DNA of 64,000 bases from JAGLON01 sp041394985 (GTDB lineage: Bacteria; Zixibacteria; MSB-5A5; GN15; JAAZOE01): positions 4,278,001-4,342,000 of the forward strand of contig JAWLBI010000001.1 in assembly GCA_041394985.1 (NCBI GenBank), given 5' to 3'. The translations under genes were made by a program, and so were the position numbers. The notes under the pieces were generated by a model. That model was not told where the DNA came from and ran no database searches. It saw nothing but the letters and a program-made list of their open reading frames with translations. Shown one piece after another: positions 1 through 7,844 of this stretch. How positions within the stretch are numbered: the stretch's first letter is position 1; every line of letters begins with the position of its first letter.

Positions 1-214
1 CAAAATATGAAAGGGCGAATTCTAATTGAGTTTTCTTTTGAATATTTCCAAGACTGAGATTTACATTTACAAATGCAAGATCAAGAAGTGCTTTCTCATT
101 CTCGGTAAGTTGCGAAGTATTCATCGAATTAATTGCAATTAAGGCACTTTCATACTCCCGATTAAGTATAAGAGACCGAATTCTAAGCAAATCTTTGGCG
201 GTTTCAGTGATCAT
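1..214 (-). CDS. partial hypothetical protein, helical (runs off left edge)
   Basis: An open frame starts with ATG at 214 and continues past base 1, giving 71 codons without a stop. The visible part is hydrophilic and leucine/alanine-rich (MITETAKDLLRIRSLI at the start, then alternating helical stretches), which resembles an alpha-solenoid or TPR-like protein, but no signature is complete. The start lies 2 bases after the stop of the small secreted protein upstream, so the two are probably co-transcribed. Function unknown; the missing C-terminal part would be needed to assign it. Confidence 0.6.
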   Translation of the reverse strand, partial: MITETAKDLLRIRSLILNREYESALIAINSMNTSQLTENEKALLDLAFVNVNLSLGNIQKKTQLEFALSYF

Positions 215-216
215 AA

Positions 217-522
217 TTAGTTAATCCCATATTTTAGAAAAATATGAAGGATTGGGGTCGTGATTAACTTTATTATAGAAATACCTTCTGGCTCCAACGA
301 TATTTCATCCTGCTCGGCCTCCAATGTTAAAGTACTATCATCTTGAGGGAAAATAATGGATGTTTGTGGTTCGTCCCAATCTGATCCTTCATTGGTATCA
401 TCTGGGATTCCATTAACGGGTCGAGTAGCTTCGGTCGGGCTTGGAGGACCGCCTCCGGCATAGATCGGGGAAATGCATAATAGCAAAAACACTATTAATG
501 AAGCAAAGATTGACTTTTTCAT
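217..522 (-). CDS. small secreted protein of unknown function
   Basis: The start at 522 (MKKSIFASLIVFLLLC) is chosen because it has an AGG-type ribosome site about 7 bases upstream and opens a classical Sec signal peptide with likely cleavage after SPIYA. An upstream in-frame ATG at 540 would put six extra residues before it. The mature part, about 78 residues, is acidic and rich in Pro, Asp and Glu, with a hydrophobic C-terminus (IIKLITTPILHIFLKYG). No family recognised. It is in tight series with the partial gene at 1-214 and lies in the A+T-rich accessory segment. Confidence 0.6.
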   Translation of the reverse strand: MKKSIFASLIVFLLLCISPIYAGGGPPSPTEATRPVNGIPDDTNEGSDWDEPQTSIIFPQDDSTLTLEAEQDEISLEPEGISIIKLITTPILHIFLKYGIN

Positions 523-707
523 GATACACCTGCCTCTCATGCGCTCTGTTCCCCACTACATCGCCTGAGACGTCGACTTTCTTGTTAATTCGTGAGTAGC
601 GGTATTGTTTTATGAGACGTGAAGTTAGTGTACCCCTGACTCACTCTCTTTGTGTATTACAAAATACGAATATCTAAGTATCTCTGTCAAGTCAATTTAT
701 GACCGCC

Positions 708-726
708 ACTGACAGATTGTGTCAGT
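708..726. promoter_or_regulatory. inverted repeat in divergent intergenic region
   Basis: The 523-839 interval separates two divergent genes and holds no ORF worth calling. In it ACTGACA (708-714) and TGTCAGT (720-726) form a perfect 7-bp inverted repeat around 5 bases. Position and symmetry suit a repressor operator, but no regulator is encoded in view. Confidence 0.3.
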
Positions 727-805
727 CACACATGACTATTTCAAGATTTCATGGATGAATCGCATAAAATCTAAATTATACGTCATTAAATCCCACATTC
801 TAATA

Positions 806-834
806 TTGATACAATGACCTATTATGGCTATACT
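806..834 (+). promoter_or_regulatory. sigma70-like promoter, TTGATA-17-TATACT
   Basis: The -35 box TTGATA is at 806-811 and the -10 box TATACT at 829-834, with an exact 17-base spacer. The ATG of the next gene (840) is only 5 bases after the -10 box and has no Shine-Dalgarno sequence, so the transcript may be leaderless. Confidence 0.55.
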
Positions 835-839
835 TCGGT

Positions 840-1127
840 ATGTATTCACTGTTTCCCAAAAAACAATGGTATCTGTATGATACTACAAATGGCAGAGTTG
901 TATTAAAACACCCATTTCATAAAAACATGGAAGTCCCTTGTCCTTACTGCGGCTCATTGCTGAAAGTAATAGAGTATAAGGCAAATTGTTGTGGTAACCT
1001 CTTTACAACTGGATTTGGAGAAATTCGTCAAAAGGAACCGATTGGGTATCATAAAAGGAAGTCTGGAAGGGGTTGGAAAAGTCTAAGACCATTCAATTCC
1101 AGTTTAGATTTGTTTCAGGATTATTAA
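840..1127 (+). CDS. small zinc-ribbon-like hypothetical protein
   Basis: This is a 95-residue protein with CPYC followed about 13 residues later by NCCGN, a pattern compatible with a small four-cysteine zinc ribbon. The C-terminal half is basic (HKRKSGRGWKSLR), so nucleic-acid contact is possible but not shown. There is no ribosome site, but a very good promoter ends five bases before the ATG, which supports a real leaderless gene. It lies in the accessory segment, transcribed away from the small secreted protein. No family recognised. Confidence 0.5.
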   Translation: MYSLFPKKQWYLYDTTNGRVVLKHPFHKNMEVPCPYCGSLLKVIEYKANCCGNLFTTGFGEIRQKEPIGYHKRKSGRGWKSLRPFNSSLDLFQDY

Positions 1128-1155
1128 TCGCTCAATATTACTTTCTAAAAGGGCT

Positions 1156-1941
1156 TTATAAAAGCCCTGTTAGAATTCGACCAGAGACATCTTTGATTCG
1201 CTGGATTGAATTGATAAGCGTATCCTTGTCTCCTTTGTAAAGCTGTATATAGTCGCTGAACGCGGTGTTAGTGTCCAAACCAATAGATTGGCAAACCACA
1301 TAGGCCACGGCTTCAGCTTCTGTTTCTCTGTGTGTTTTGGAAAGTTTTTCTCCTGTGTGATGCAAGAACTCATGAGCTAACTCATGGACTTTGACGCTGA
1401 AATCTTGAGCCGGAGATAAACCGGATCGGATGACGATTTTCCCTTTCGTTGAAACCCCATCAGCTTGTAAAGTATCTGAATACTCGAGAGTAATATAGTT
1501 ATCAGTGATAAAACTATTGAGCTTTTCCTGATAACAGGACGGATCGCCTTGAACGGAAGTGAACTCTGGAAGATCATCACCGTCTGTTTGACTAATGTCA
1601 AAGACATATACGCCTTTGAAACCGTTTATCTCTGTGACATTGGAACGGTTGTCATCTTCTTCTGCCGATTCTTTTTTATATACCAATGGAGCGATGATAA
1701 CAATACCAGTTTCTCCTTTCCTGACGAACCGTCCAAGTTTCTTCCAAGTGTGATAACCGGCGACATGAGTTGCACTCGGCTTTTGAAGGGCTATGAGCAT
1801 AACATTTCGTAAACTGTACTGATGAAATCTGCTTATAGTCTGAAAATAGCGTTTTAGTTCATCACTCTGGCCAGCTTCAAGAGACTCAGTCAATGAGGTG
1901 AGAGCGTTTTCAATCAATTGTTTTGCTTTGTTGTTTTTCAT
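1156..1941 (-). CDS. ArdC-like antirestriction / ImmA-IrrE-type metallopeptidase
   Basis: The start at 1941 (MKNNKAKQLIENAL) follows a strong AAGGAG site; an earlier in-frame start at 1980 lacks one. Residues 1 to about 100 resemble the ArdC N-terminal ssDNA-binding domain (SRFHQYSLRNVMLIALQ, then a GYHTWKKLGRFVRKGE stretch). The C-terminal part carries the zinc motif HELAHEFLHH (about residues 186-195) and a downstream ETEAEAVAYVV helix likely to give the third ligand. Such proteins are typical of plasmids, phages and integrative elements, where they protect incoming DNA or cleave repressors. That fits the nearby integrase. The exact role is inferred. Confidence 0.75.
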   Translation of the reverse strand: MKNNKAKQLIENALTSLTESLEAGQSDELKRYFQTISRFHQYSLRNVMLIALQKPSATHVAGYHTWKKLGRFVRKGETGIVIIAPLVYKKESAEEDDNRSNVTEINGFKGVYVFDISQTDGDDLPEFTSVQGDPSCYQEKLNSFITDNYITLEYSDTLQADGVSTKGKIVIRSGLSPAQDFSVKVHELAHEFLHHTGEKLSKTHRETEAEAVAYVVCQSIGLDTNTAFSDYIQLYKGDKDTLINSIQRIKDVSGRILTGLL

Positions 1942-1997
1942 AATGTTCTCCTTCGCTAAACGGGTTTTTGGTTCCTTCACCCAAAGCAGAGGAATCC

Positions 1998-2028
1998 AAA
2001 AAGCCGTAGAGGGAGAACATCCCTACGG
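1998..2028 (-). terminator. intrinsic terminator of the graspetide-like operon
   Basis: On the minus strand CCGTA-GGGA (with a 2-base bulge on the other arm) pairs with TCCC-TACGG across 2004-2028, with a 5-base loop, followed by C and TTTTT (1998-2002). It lies between the membrane-protein gene ending at 2176 and the ArdC-like gene starting at 1941, so it closes the upstream operon. Confidence 0.6.
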
Positions 2029-2175
2029 GGACAACAAAGCTGATGTGATATTAGACTTAATCATTAAATGATTTAGGTTGCTAGATTACGAAATAGAGAT
2101 ATGAGATATATTGAGAAATACCACTCCTCTTTCACAATTCAAAAATGTTTCAATACATACAAGTGATGATATAAA

Positions 2176-2820
2176 TCACTTGTAACTCCAAATTGAATAA
2201 TGAGCAAGAATTGTATCTAGAAATAAAGCTGGTAATGGTATGATTATTGTTAATACATAAGTTTGTACAGAATGTGTCATATTCCAATTTGCACCATTAA
2301 ATAGATATGTTAGACTCAAAACACATATGTAACAGATGCAAATTAGCATATTGTTCTGGCTACGACTATAGAAATATAGCTTGAAATTATTTGGTTGAAG
2401 TGCCTTGTTAAGTACCCATATCCTCCAACTAATTTCATGTTTTATCGCATTATGAGTATCAAATTTCTGAATATCATAAACCAGATTTTCATCAAGTCTG
2501 TAGTACACTTTTATTCTTAGAGTTTTTAATGCATAAAATCCTGATTTTAATAACAAAATTATCGCCGAAATAAATAAAAAGTGTCGCAAGGTTATATCTG
2601 AAAATCCATTTACACTATTAAACTTATCAGCAAAATAGAACATAGCTCCCGATAGAATGGTCAATAATGAAAATACTATAGAAGTCCTTTTCTCGGCCAC
2701 ATCACCACGTTTCTGTTCACTTATAAGTAATTCTTTTGTTATTTTAAGTGATTGCTCAAGGATATCAGAATTATCAGATGATAAATTCTGCAAGATTTTA
2801 TTTTGTTTTAAGTCGCTCAT
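2176..2820 (-). CDS. four-helix membrane protein in graspetide-like operon
   Basis: The protein has 214 residues. The first 45 are charged and probably helical or coiled. Then come four hydrophobic segments near 46-63, 78-98, 157-175 and 185-205, arranged as two hairpins with a soluble stretch of about 55 residues between. Its ATG overlaps the stop of the ATP-grasp gene (ATGA, 2817-2820), so the two are translationally coupled. I recognise no transporter ATPase, peptidase or catalytic motif. Export of, or immunity to, a modified peptide is an inference from position only; a two-helix-hairpin effector resembling SLATT-type proteins is an alternative. Confidence 0.65.
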   Translation of the reverse strand: MSDLKQNKILQNLSSDNSDILEQSLKITKELLISEQKRGDVAEKRTSIVFSLLTILSGAMFYFADKFNSVNGFSDITLRHFLFISAIILLLKSGFYALKTLRIKVYYRLDENLVYDIQKFDTHNAIKHEISWRIWVLNKALQPNNFKLYFYSRSQNNMLICICYICVLSLTYLFNGANWNMTHSVQTYVLTIIIPLPALFLDTILAHYSIWSYK

Positions 2821-3791
2821 TGATCAAAATGAAAGGCGTTTATCAAACTATCTCTAATCGGATAACCGACTTTCCCCTCTATCCAAGCCCACTGACCATT
2901 TGGATTAAGTTCAAGAAAATAGAATGTACCATCTGTTGATTTCACTAAATCTATGGCAGAATACTTCAATTGATACAGCTTAGTCAATTGGACACATTTT
3001 TTCTCAATATTGGGAGGTAATGTAATTTTCGCATGCTCTAAATCCACGTCTTCCAGTACATCCCAAGTTCGCCAGTCTACTGCAGTTGATTTATATTCTT
3101 GTGAATATATTGCCGTAGCAAAGACTTGATCCTCAATAACTATTACCCTAATATCATATTCCTTTTCTATTTCATTTTGATATGTCATTGGTACAGCACT
3201 ATATCTGTCTATATGCTCCATAAAATCAGTGCCGATTCTTTTTGTAAAGGCAAGCTGTACTTTTGAACCATCGTTATAAAATCCATGTTTAACAGCTTTA
3301 GCAATACAATGCCCATTCTGGGAAAGTATAAACTCTTTAATTTTTTCAGAATCAGTGGACACCAGAGTATTGGGAACATCAAATCCTATAGAAATTGCAT
3401 TCTTGATCTGGTCCAACTTATTAGATGCAAGAAACATATTCCTGGGATCGTTTAACCACTTACCCTCAGGAATTAACCGCCATAAGGATCTTAAAACCTC
3501 CATTGATTCCCTTTGAACGAATTTTATTTGGTTTGGAATAAATGTATTTTCAATTTGTGGAACAAGTGGTTGTCTAAAATACACAGCTGAGATATTCGAT
3601 AAACTTAGGCATCCGTGAATATTTGAATTTATATTGCCATCAAGTATATTGTCTTTAACAAAGAATTCTATGAAAAAGTCATGACCAAAATCTTCCGTAT
3701 TTATTCGAAAAAAAATAAATCCTCTTTCCTCTAATCGAAGGATTAAATAATCGACTGCCAAATCGGATTTATTGGTAATTATTAATAACAT
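2817..3791 (-). CDS. ATP-grasp peptide ligase, MvdC/MvdD (graspetide synthetase) type
   Basis: This 324-residue protein has the usual graspetide-ligase layout: a Rossmann-like pre-ATP-grasp region (1 to about 110), then WLNDP and NKLDQIKNA (about 113-131), ATP-contacting lysines in CIAKAVKHG (K165, K168), YQNEI (204-208), EYDIRV (211-216), AIDLV (about 279-283) and the metal/nucleotide motif ELNPNGQWAWIE (294-305). The family forms ester or amide links between Thr/Ser/Lys and Asp/Glu side chains of a precursor peptide. The gene starts inside the 3' end of the small gene upstream (10-base overlap) and overlaps the next gene by 4. RimK-like ligases are related, but the NPNGQWAWIE ending favours the graspetide branch. 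Confidence 0.85.
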   Translation of the reverse strand: MLLIITNKSDLAVDYLILRLEERGFIFFRINTEDFGHDFFIEFFVKDNILDGNINSNIHGCLSLSNISAVYFRQPLVPQIENTFIPNQIKFVQRESMEVLRSLWRLIPEGKWLNDPRNMFLASNKLDQIKNAISIGFDVPNTLVSTDSEKIKEFILSQNGHCIAKAVKHGFYNDGSKVQLAFTKRIGTDFMEHIDRYSAVPMTYQNEIEKEYDIRVIVIEDQVFATAIYSQEYKSTAVDWRTWDVLEDVDLEHAKITLPPNIEKKCVQLTKLYQLKYSAIDLVKSTDGTFYFLELNPNGQWAWIEGKVGYPIRDSLINAFHFDQ

Positions 3792-3994
3792 CTTTCATCA
3801 TCTGGATCGTCATCGCCGGGCGCTGCCATCGTTTTTGATTGAGTCGGGGGATATCGATCAACTAAAGCAATTGGACATTCGATTGAATCTATAGTCACCA
3901 TGTTTATCTGTCTAACCGGATCATAATGACTTTTTTGACTTGATAGTACTAAATGAGGAGATTCCTCCAATATATACACAGTGTGTTTTGCCAT
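3782..3994 (-). CDS. candidate graspetide precursor peptide
   Basis: A 70-residue ORF starts with ATG at 3994 behind GAGGGAG. The N-terminal part (about 1-48) would be the leader. The C-terminal part, about residues 49-70, combines nucleophile side chains (T51, S53, K54, T55) with a cluster of acceptors (D61-D63, D65, D66, E67) and ends in Cys-Tyr. That composition is what ATP-grasp ligases of this class cross-link. The last ten bases are also the first ten of the ligase gene. No similarity to a named precursor family is obvious. Core limits and ring pattern are inferred. Confidence 0.75.
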   Translation of the reverse strand: MAKHTVYILEESPHLVLSSQKSHYDPVRQINMVTIDSIECPIALVDRYPPTQSKTMAAPGDDDPDDERCY

Positions 3995-4047
3995 TCTCTC
4001 CCTCAAAGTTTAAAGTATAGACAATGAATATTCCGTAATCATTTGGC

Positions 4048-4053
4048 ATTATA
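4048..4053 (-). promoter_or_regulatory. TATAAT -10 box upstream of graspetide-like operon
   Basis: A perfect TATAAT on the minus strand lies 54 bases upstream of the precursor ATG, predicting a leader of about 45-50 nt. I see no clear -35 match at the normal distance, so an activator may be needed. The remaining bases of 4007-4209 are A+T-rich and hold no ORF I would call. Confidence 0.45.
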
Positions 4054-4209
4054 ACATAATAACTGAGCCAAGATTAAACAAGCCTAATTGTAAACTGATA
4101 CTCACTGTTATGTGCCATTTTTTAATCAATCTTGCTTGTATAAAAAGATGTGGCTTCTCTTAAAAATCCCATACGCCTAAACACAGTCTTGGTGTTCATA
4201 TAATAGTCT

Positions 4210-5130
4210 CTACAAACAGCCAGCAGGTGAAAACCTATCATAAGCCGCCTGCATATCCTCCGTAGAAAGATGGACGTATCGTTGTGTGACGGTAAGAGAT
4301 GAATGCCCAAGAACCTTCTGCAAAATGGCAATACTTCCGCCAGACCTGGCAAACTGCGACGCCGCTGAATGTCTGACCAAATGAGGATAAACATACAGAC
4401 CGACCTTTTTTCCGGATTGTGCAAAGATATTGTGAGCCCTACGGTATTTAATTTTCTCTCCGTTCTGCATCGGGAATAGATAATCGAAATTTATCCCTTT
4501 CCGGAATTTAATCAGATAGGTATGGAGTGACCTGGCGGTCTTATCTGAAAACGGTACAAAACGGTCCTTTCTTCCCTTTCCATGGATTTTGACAATTTTC
4601 TCGGCAAGATTGATTTCATCGAGTTTTATAGATAATAACTCGTTAAGTCGGAGCATTGAGTCATATGTCAGAAGAATCATACAGTAATTTCGGGCTCCGT
4701 GGAAAGACCTCCTGTTTATTTTGGATAGGATTAGCCCCATTTCCTCTGCGCTTAATACAGGCTTGATCTTCTTTTCTTGTTTGATAAGGTTTAGTCGAGA
4801 AGCAGGATTTTCATCAATTAATCCTTCTTCCAATAGGTGTTTGAAAAACAACCTATAAACCCTGATTCGCCCGTTTACAGTTGCAGAACTTACCTTATCA
4901 ACGATTGACAGTACATATCGCTGTAAATCTTTGTAAGTGATCTCGTCGATGTCTTTATTGATTTCTTGTCCGTAACGAACCAGATACGATAGACGTTCAG
5001 CATATCCGTCTAAAGTTGATGTCGTTAGGTTTTTTGTTCTGCAGGCGAAGTAAAAACTTTCAAGCAATTCGCCGGCCATTTTATTTCTATCGGCCAGCTG
5101 TACTAATTCTTTGAATCCAATTCTGCTCAT
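4210..5130 (-). CDS. tyrosine recombinase / integrase
   Basis: This 306-residue XerC/D-like integrase has an N-terminal SAM-like core-binding domain (about 15-105) and a catalytic domain with the complete set R161 (in DSMLRLNEL), K185 (HGKGRKDR), H250/R253 (HLVRH), H276 (LGHSS) and Y285 (TQRYVHL). The ribosome site AAGGA precedes ATG 5130. The gene sits 78 bases from the 3' end of tRNA-Asn, a classical attachment target, and reads away from it. It probably moves the element to its left. A housekeeping XerC/D role is less likely because the flanking DNA is atypical. Confidence 0.85.
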   Translation of the reverse strand: MSRIGFKELVQLADRNKMAGELLESFYFACRTKNLTTSTLDGYAERLSYLVRYGQEINKDIDEITYKDLQRYVLSIVDKVSSATVNGRIRVYRLFFKHLLEEGLIDENPASRLNLIKQEKKIKPVLSAEEMGLILSKINRRSFHGARNYCMILLTYDSMLRLNELLSIKLDEINLAEKIVKIHGKGRKDRFVPFSDKTARSLHTYLIKFRKGINFDYLFPMQNGEKIKYRRAHNIFAQSGKKVGLYVYPHLVRHSAASQFARSGGSIAILQKVLGHSSLTVTQRYVHLSTEDMQAAYDRFSPAGCL

Positions 5131-5208
5131 CAGGTGTCCTTTCAGTCCTTTTTTTAGTCCTTGTTGGATGCACCTGATGGCCTAATCGATTGTTAGGCAA
5201 TAAAAAAG

Positions 5209-5280
5209 CTCCCCCGGCTGGACTCGAACCAGCGGCCCGCTGATTAACAGTCAGCTGCTCTACCACTGAGCTACAGGGGA
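5209..5280 (-). tRNA. tRNA-Asn (anticodon GTT)
   Basis: The minus-strand cloverleaf has acceptor TCCCCTG paired with CGGGGGA, D-arm GCTC/GAGC, anticodon stem GCTGA/TCAGC with loop CTGTTAA (anticodon GTT), and T-arm GCTGG-TTCGAGT-CCAGC. The discriminator is G and CCA is not encoded. It lies at the junction between the accessory segment and core genes and is the likely integration site. Confidence 0.93.
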
Positions 5281-5678
5281 GTATAGTCTTTCATACTATG
5301 TCTTTTCCAAGGCCTCTGTCGCCTCAATTCCAAGAGCTCGTCGCAACTCCATACCGGCCTTACACCTCAATATGAAAACTGCCGCTCTCGAAGTCTTGCA
5401 ATATACTATCGGATTTGCATTTGTCAAGCTTTAGATTTTCCAAAATCCGTCATTTTTCCCATCCAATACCGGAATATCCCCGGGAATACACGCCTTGGCT
5501 TCATCGCCAGCCTCAATATGGGACCAAAAGGGATAAGTATCTAATTATCATCGGGTTAAACTTTTTTCATTTTCTGCATTTCAAGCATTGCCAAATAAAA
5601 ATACCTCGTATATTATTGGAAGGTTTTGCCCGGGAAAATAACTTTTCGGGCAGATATAAAACATACGGGATAGGTCTT
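5281..5678. other. non-coding interval between tRNA-Asn and mutA
   Basis: About 400 bases without a convincing gene. The mutA frame stays open upstream to 5415, but its translation there is not protein-like. A stem TGCCCG/CGGGCA (5627-5632 with 5647-5652, inner AAAA/TTTT) lies 27 bases before the mutA ATG and could affect translation. No clear promoter was found. Confidence 0.4.
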
Positions 5679-7844
5679 ATGAATTCTTCACATACACAGC
5701 AAGACGATTCAGCAGAAAACGATCAGTCGTTTTTTGCCGAATTCTCTGCGTCATCATATGATGAATGGCGCAGGGAAGTCGAGCGCCTCCTCAAAGGCGC
5801 CCCATTCGATAAGAAAATGATAACCAAAACCGACGAAGGCATCATGCTCCAGCCGCTCTATCGGCAAGAGGATATCAATGGGCTGCCGCATGTATCATCT
5901 TTCCCCGGTTTTGCACCGTTTGTACGCGGTAGTAAAAGTAGTAAGGATTCGGGAAACGGCTGGGCTATCGCCCAGGAGATTAATTACCCGAATGCCATAC
6001 AATTTAACACAGCCTTGCGCCATGATTTTAAACGGGGTCTGACAGTGGTGAATCTCCCCCTTGATTTTGCGTCCCGCACCGGCTGCGATCCCGACACTGC
6101 CAAAATCGGCGATGTCGGATATCATGGCGTTTCCATTGCTACTGCAGATGAACTTGCAGATACATTGGCTGGAATAGAGCTCGATAAAACACCGGTATTC
6201 ATTCACGCCGGATCGAGCGGTCTTCCCTTCCTGGGATTCCTCATTGCCCTGGCGAAACAGAACAATTGCAGACCGGAAACATTATCGGGCGCAATCGCCG
6301 CCGATCCGATCGGAGAACTGGCAGCCTACGGCAAACTGCCTGCGCTTATCGATCAAATTATCTATGAAATGGCAGCCACGACCGCATGGGCTATTGATCA
6401 TGCGCCGAAGCTGGGAACCGTCTGGGTGCATGGCGAGAAGTTTCATAACTCCGGGGCCAATGCGGTTCAGGAGCTGGCAGTTTCATTTGCGACAGCGGTG
6501 TATTACTTGCGGCAGCTCGAGAGTAAAAGCATCGCTCCCGAATCTGCCGTCTCTCATTTTCGATTCAGCCTTGCTTCGGGGTCTCATGTGTTCATGGAAA
6601 TCTCCAAATTCCGAGCGGCTCGGATACTCTGGAATCGCATCACCGAGGCGTGCGGCATTCCGGAGAACAAGCGAGGTATGTGGTTGCACGTCGAATCGTC
6701 TCATTATAATAAGACGAGTTATGACCCATACGTCAACATGCTGCGGACGACGACTGAAGCATTCGCCGGCGCAATCGGCGGAGCCGACAGCATGCACGTC
6801 GCACCGTTCGATGATTGTCTACGGGCGGCGGATGAATTTTCGCGCCGGACGGCCCGCAATACGCAGGTTATTTTGAGCGAGGAATCGCATCTGTCTCATA
6901 CCATCGATCCGGCCGGCGGATCCTGGTATGTGGAAAAGCTGACCGCCGAAATCGTTGACAAAGCATGGGAATTATTCTGTGAGATAGATAACAAAGGCGG
7001 CATCTATCAGGCGCTGAAGGATGGTTTCATCCAAGAGATGGTAAATGAATCATCGCGGAGTAAGGCCGACGCGATGGCATCGCGAAGGAAGATCGCTATC
7101 GGCACAAATATCTATGCCAATCCAACCGAGCAACCGCTGGAACCTCGCGATTTCGATTTCGAATCCTTCCACGAGCAGCGCTCGAAGGAGATAGCGGAAT
7201 TGAGAAGGAATAATTCTGCCTCGATCAATGCGGCGAATTATAGGGACTTGTTAAAATCCACTCCGGCTAAGTTAGTTTCGGAATTGATCACCGATGCCTC
7301 CAAAGGCGCGACCCTTGGTGATATTCTCGCTGCAGTACGCGGGTCAAATGCCATCCGTGTAGAAATGATACCGCTGCCGTCTCAAAGGCAGAGCGTATCG
7401 TTTGAAATGCTGCGGCGCAAGGTTGAAGCGTTTCGAAATGATGGTAGGAACACCAAAGTATTTCTGGCGACTCTCGGCCCCGTGCGCAAGTACATGCCAA
7501 GGCTTGATTTCGCGGCATCATTCTTCGAGGTCGGCGGCTTCGAAGTGATTCGCACGACCGGATTCGGTACAATTGATGAGGCTGCCAAAGAGGCGCTGGC
7601 ATCCGGCGCCAACGCAATCGTTATTTGTGGTATGGATGAATCGTATGAAACGGATGCGGATAAGGTCGCATCAAAAATAAAGGCACAGAATAAAGACGCA
7701 CTCATAATCCTTGCCGGAAAACCGGCCAGTGACGATCTGCAGCAGCGACTGGAAAAGGCAGGCATCTCCAAATTCATTCACATCAAGTCGAATGTGCTGC
7801 GTGAACTCAAAGAAGTCGCGGCCGGATTGGGGGTGCAGTCATGA
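5679..7844 (+). CDS. mutA: methylmalonyl-CoA mutase small subunit
   Basis: Start ATG 5679 is the first methionine of the conserved N-terminus (SFFAEFSASSYDEWRREVERLLKGAP). The 721-residue protein has the TIM-barrel substrate domain with a LYRQED-like opening and ESSHYNKTSYDPYVN. Its C-terminal B12-like fold lacks the cobalamin-ligand motif DxHxxG, which marks it as the non-catalytic subunit of the heterodimer. It partners MutB in interconverting succinyl-CoA and methylmalonyl-CoA. It is rather long for a small subunit, with about 20 extra polar residues at the N-terminus. Its stop overlaps the mutB start by four bases. Confidence 0.88.
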   Translation: MNSSHTQQDDSAENDQSFFAEFSASSYDEWRREVERLLKGAPFDKKMITKTDEGIMLQPLYRQEDINGLPHVSSFPGFAPFVRGSKSSKDSGNGWAIAQEINYPNAIQFNTALRHDFKRGLTVVNLPLDFASRTGCDPDTAKIGDVGYHGVSIATADELADTLAGIELDKTPVFIHAGSSGLPFLGFLIALAKQNNCRPETLSGAIAADPIGELAAYGKLPALIDQIIYEMAATTAWAIDHAPKLGTVWVHGEKFHNSGANAVQELAVSFATAVYYLRQLESKSIAPESAVSHFRFSLASGSHVFMEISKFRAARILWNRITEACGIPENKRGMWLHVESSHYNKTSYDPYVNMLRTTTEAFAGAIGGADSMHVAPFDDCLRAADEFSRRTARNTQVILSEESHLSHTIDPAGGSWYVEKLTAEIVDKAWELFCEIDNKGGIYQALKDGFIQEMVNESSRSKADAMASRRKIAIGTNIYANPTEQPLEPRDFDFESFHEQRSKEIAELRRNNSASINAANYRDLLKSTPAKLVSELITDASKGATLGDILAAVRGSNAIRVEMIPLPSQRQSVSFEMLRRKVEAFRNDGRNTKVFLATLGPVRKYMPRLDFAASFFEVGGFEVIRTTGFGTIDEAAKEALASGANAIVICGMDESYETDADKVASKIKAQNKDALIILAGKPASDDLQQRLEKAGISKFIHIKSNVLRELKEVAAGLGVQS

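Noticed and set aside
5415..5678. Extra 88 codons ahead of mutA
   Set aside because: The frame is open, but the translation is unlike any mutase N-terminus; the start at 5679 fits the family better.
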